Position numbers and translations under genes: made by a program. The notes below the pieces were generated by a model. The model saw only the letters and a program-made list of their open reading frames with translations. It made no database searches and had not been told where the DNA came from. A stretch of 6,759 nucleotides of DNA, taken from Candidatus Dormiibacterota bacterium (GTDB lineage Bacteria; Chloroflexota; Dormibacteria; Aeolococcales; Bog-877). This document shows, one piece after another, positions 5,550-6,759 of the stretch (its first letter is position 1; each line of letters begins with the position of its first letter). The stretch covers positions 1-6,759 of the forward strand of contig PLDE01000253.1 in NCBI GenBank assembly GCA_003135035.1. Direction: 5' to 3'.

Positions 5550-5564
5550 GAGCGGCCGGCTCAG
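5521..5564. terminator. Inverted repeat spanning both stop codons of the convergent cysS and recO genes
   Basis: CTGATCCGGCCGC (5521-5533) pairs with GCGGCCGGCTCAG (5552-5564) at 12 of 13 positions; the one mismatch is 5525/5560. The loop is 18 bases. The cysS stop TGA (5547-5549) lies in the loop, and the complement of the recO stop (5561-5563) lies in the right arm. The symmetry suits a bidirectional transcript end, but there is no flanking T-tract, so any termination would be non-canonical. Confidence 0.5.
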
Positions 5565-6328
5565 ACCCGGGGAACCGCCAGACCGCGCAGATCCGCCAGG
5601 ATTCGGGCCGCCTTGAGAGGGCGATCCAGGTGGTGCTCCAAGTGGGCCAATAGGATTGACTCCACCTCGTCCCGGAGGGGTTCGGACCAGCGCAGCCGGC
5701 GCAGCAGAGGGAGATCTCCCGACTCCATCCGGCGAAGCACCCGCAGGGTCGCGGCGGAACAGGGAATGACCTCCGGCTGAGCTTGCCAGCAACCCCCCTG
5801 AGCTATCCCTCCCAGCGCCGGAAGAAAGCCACCTTCTCGGTCCTGGAGAGGCTCGCCACAAACGGCGCAGCGGTGCAGGTCGGGGAGGTAACCGCCACCC
5901 GCGGCGATCTGGAATGACAGCAGCGCCAGTTCCAGACGAGCGTCCTCACTGGGTGTGGCCATCCTGTCCCGAGCCTCGCTGACGAGCTGGTAGAGAGCCG
6001 GGTCGGGATGGGACTCCTCGACGGTCGCGTCGACCAACTCCGCCAACACTCCGCCGCAGGCGGTGCGCACGATGTCGGCGCCCGGCCAGGTCGGGCCGAC
6101 GGCCCGAGCCTGAGCGAGCACCGCCATGTTCCGGCCCGGAACCAGGAGCAGTTCCGAGCGGGTGAGCAGGTCGAGGCCAGCCGCATTGCGAGCCTTCGCA
6201 CGGCGCGCCCCCCGAGCCACTCCCCGCAGCTTGCCCTGATCGCGGGTGAAGAAGACGAGGATGCGATCGGCCTCGGCGAAGGCCCGGCGGCGAAGAACCA
6301 GGCCCTCGTCGCTGACGAGGTCGGCCAC
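5561..6328 (-). CDS. recO: DNA repair protein RecO
   Basis: Recombination mediator of the RecFOR pathway; in characterised bacteria it binds single-stranded DNA and RecR and helps load RecA at gaps. The 255-residue length is normal. The N-terminal OB-fold (about residues 1-80) shows DEGLVLRRRAFAEADRILV, then FFTRDQGKLRGVARGARRAK, the usual RecO opening. The middle is helical, with LELALLSFQIAAGGGYLPDL at 132-151. A zinc-finger-like segment follows with Cys154 and Cys157 (CAVCG). The second cysteine pair of the family is reduced to Cys180, with Cys190 ten residues on, so zinc binding may be altered or lost. The GTG at 6328 directly follows the upstream stop (TAGGTG) with no clear Shine-Dalgarno sequence, implying translational coupling. 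It converges on cysS with an 11-bp gap. Confidence 0.95.
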   Translation of the reverse strand: MADLVSDEGLVLRRRAFAEADRILVFFTRDQGKLRGVARGARRAKARNAAGLDLLTRSELLLVPGRNMAVLAQARAVGPTWPGADIVRTACGGVLAELVDATVEESHPDPALYQLVSEARDRMATPSEDARLELALLSFQIAAGGGYLPDLHRCAVCGEPLQDREGGFLPALGGIAQGGCWQAQPEVIPCSAATLRVLRRMESGDLPLLRRLRWSEPLRDEVESILLAHLEHHLDRPLKAARILADLRGLAVPRV

Positions 6329-6759
6329 CTAAGGGGACTCGGGGACAGATGAGTTCGCGGCGGGAGAGGCATCCTGGCCGGTCCCTACCTCCTCCCCCGG
6401 CACCGCGAAGGGGCGGGTGGAGATGAGGCGAACTGTACGGATGGCCCGCCGGTCGATGGCTTCGACGGTGATGGTGACCCCATCCCCGGCCTCGACAATG
6501 TCGCCGACCGATGGGATCCGCCCCAGGTGGGCGTAGACGAGGCCGCCCACGGAGTCGAAGTCCTCGCCCTCGAGATGCAGGCGGAGCAGCTCATTGACGT
6601 CGTCGAGGCTGACCGAAGCGCTGACCAGGGCCTCGTTTGTCCCCACCAGTTGGACCTCCTCCTGCTCGGCGAGGTCGTACTCGTCGCGGATGGGGCCGAC
6701 GATTTCCTCGAGCACGTCCTCGATGGTCACCAGACCCGCGGTCCCGCCGTACTCGTCGA
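6329..6759 (-). CDS. CorC/HlyC-family (CNNM/CBS) protein, C-terminal part (5' end outside window)
   Basis: The last 142 residues of a protein of the HlyC/CorC family, often annotated hemolysin C, CorC or CNNM-type ion transport protein. The frame stays open to the right edge. The visible part starts with DEYGGTAGLVTIEDVLEEIVG, the highly conserved end of the second CBS domain. Next comes the CorC/HlyC transporter-associated domain at about visible residues 33-112, with VSLDDVNELLRLHLEGEDFD, then SVGGLVYAHLGRIPSVGDIV. A low-complexity acidic and serine/proline tail follows. Whether an N-terminal DUF21/CNNM membrane domain exists cannot be seen; if present, the protein would be membrane-bound and linked to divalent cation or magnesium handling. 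Its TAG stop touches the recO GTG, so the two form one transcription unit. Linkage of such genes with recO is common in the ybeY-era-recO neighbourhood of Gram-positive-type genomes. Confidence 0.93.
   Translation of the reverse strand, partial: DEYGGTAGLVTIEDVLEEIVGPIRDEYDLAEQEEVQLVGTNEALVSASVSLDDVNELLRLHLEGEDFDSVGGLVYAHLGRIPSVGDIVEAGDGVTITVEAIDRRAIRTVRLISTRPFAVPGEEVGTGQDASPAANSSVPESP

Overview
The window is GC-rich bacterial DNA, densely coded, with eight genes and no intergenic stretch longer than about 100 bp. There is no rRNA, tRNA, CRISPR array or insertion sequence. Several gene starts have a TANNNT -10 hexamer only a few bases before a GTG or ATG and little or no Shine-Dalgarno sequence, so leaderless transcripts are likely. 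Together with the single-chain (alpha2) glycyl-tRNA synthetase, an actinobacterial-looking glyoxalase-like protein and a RecO behind a CorC/HlyC-type gene, this suggests a high-GC Terrabacteria lineage such as Actinomycetota, Chloroflexota or Dormibacterota. That placement is inference; no single gene fixes the phylum.

Layout, left to right. The 3' end of an ABC exporter gene (1-272, +) converges on a small membrane protein of unknown function (305-760, -). That gene diverges from a small VOC/glyoxalase-like protein (852-1214, +) across a 91-bp promoter region. The VOC gene converges on glycyl-tRNA synthetase (1227-2546, -), which lies 62 bp behind a peptidase S51/cyanophycinase-like gene (2609-3316, -) in the same direction. 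Across a 64-bp divergent promoter region sits the most unusual gene (3381-5549, +): a complete cysteinyl-tRNA synthetase fused in one reading frame to a family-2 glycosyltransferase-like domain. It converges on recO (5561-6328, -), whose GTG directly abuts the stop of a CorC/HlyC-family gene that runs off the right edge (6329-6759, -).

How the genes fit together. The centre is a translation and housekeeping block (GlyRS, CysRS, RecO). The hlyC-recO pair is a tightly coupled transcription unit. Two of the three convergent gene pairs are separated by only 11-12 bp, and in both an inverted repeat spans both stop codons, suggesting compact two-way transcript ends.

The items most worth attention are the CysRS-glycosyltransferase fusion, a perfect 17-bp inverted repeat inside its CysRS part, and the repeated leaderless promoter arrangement.
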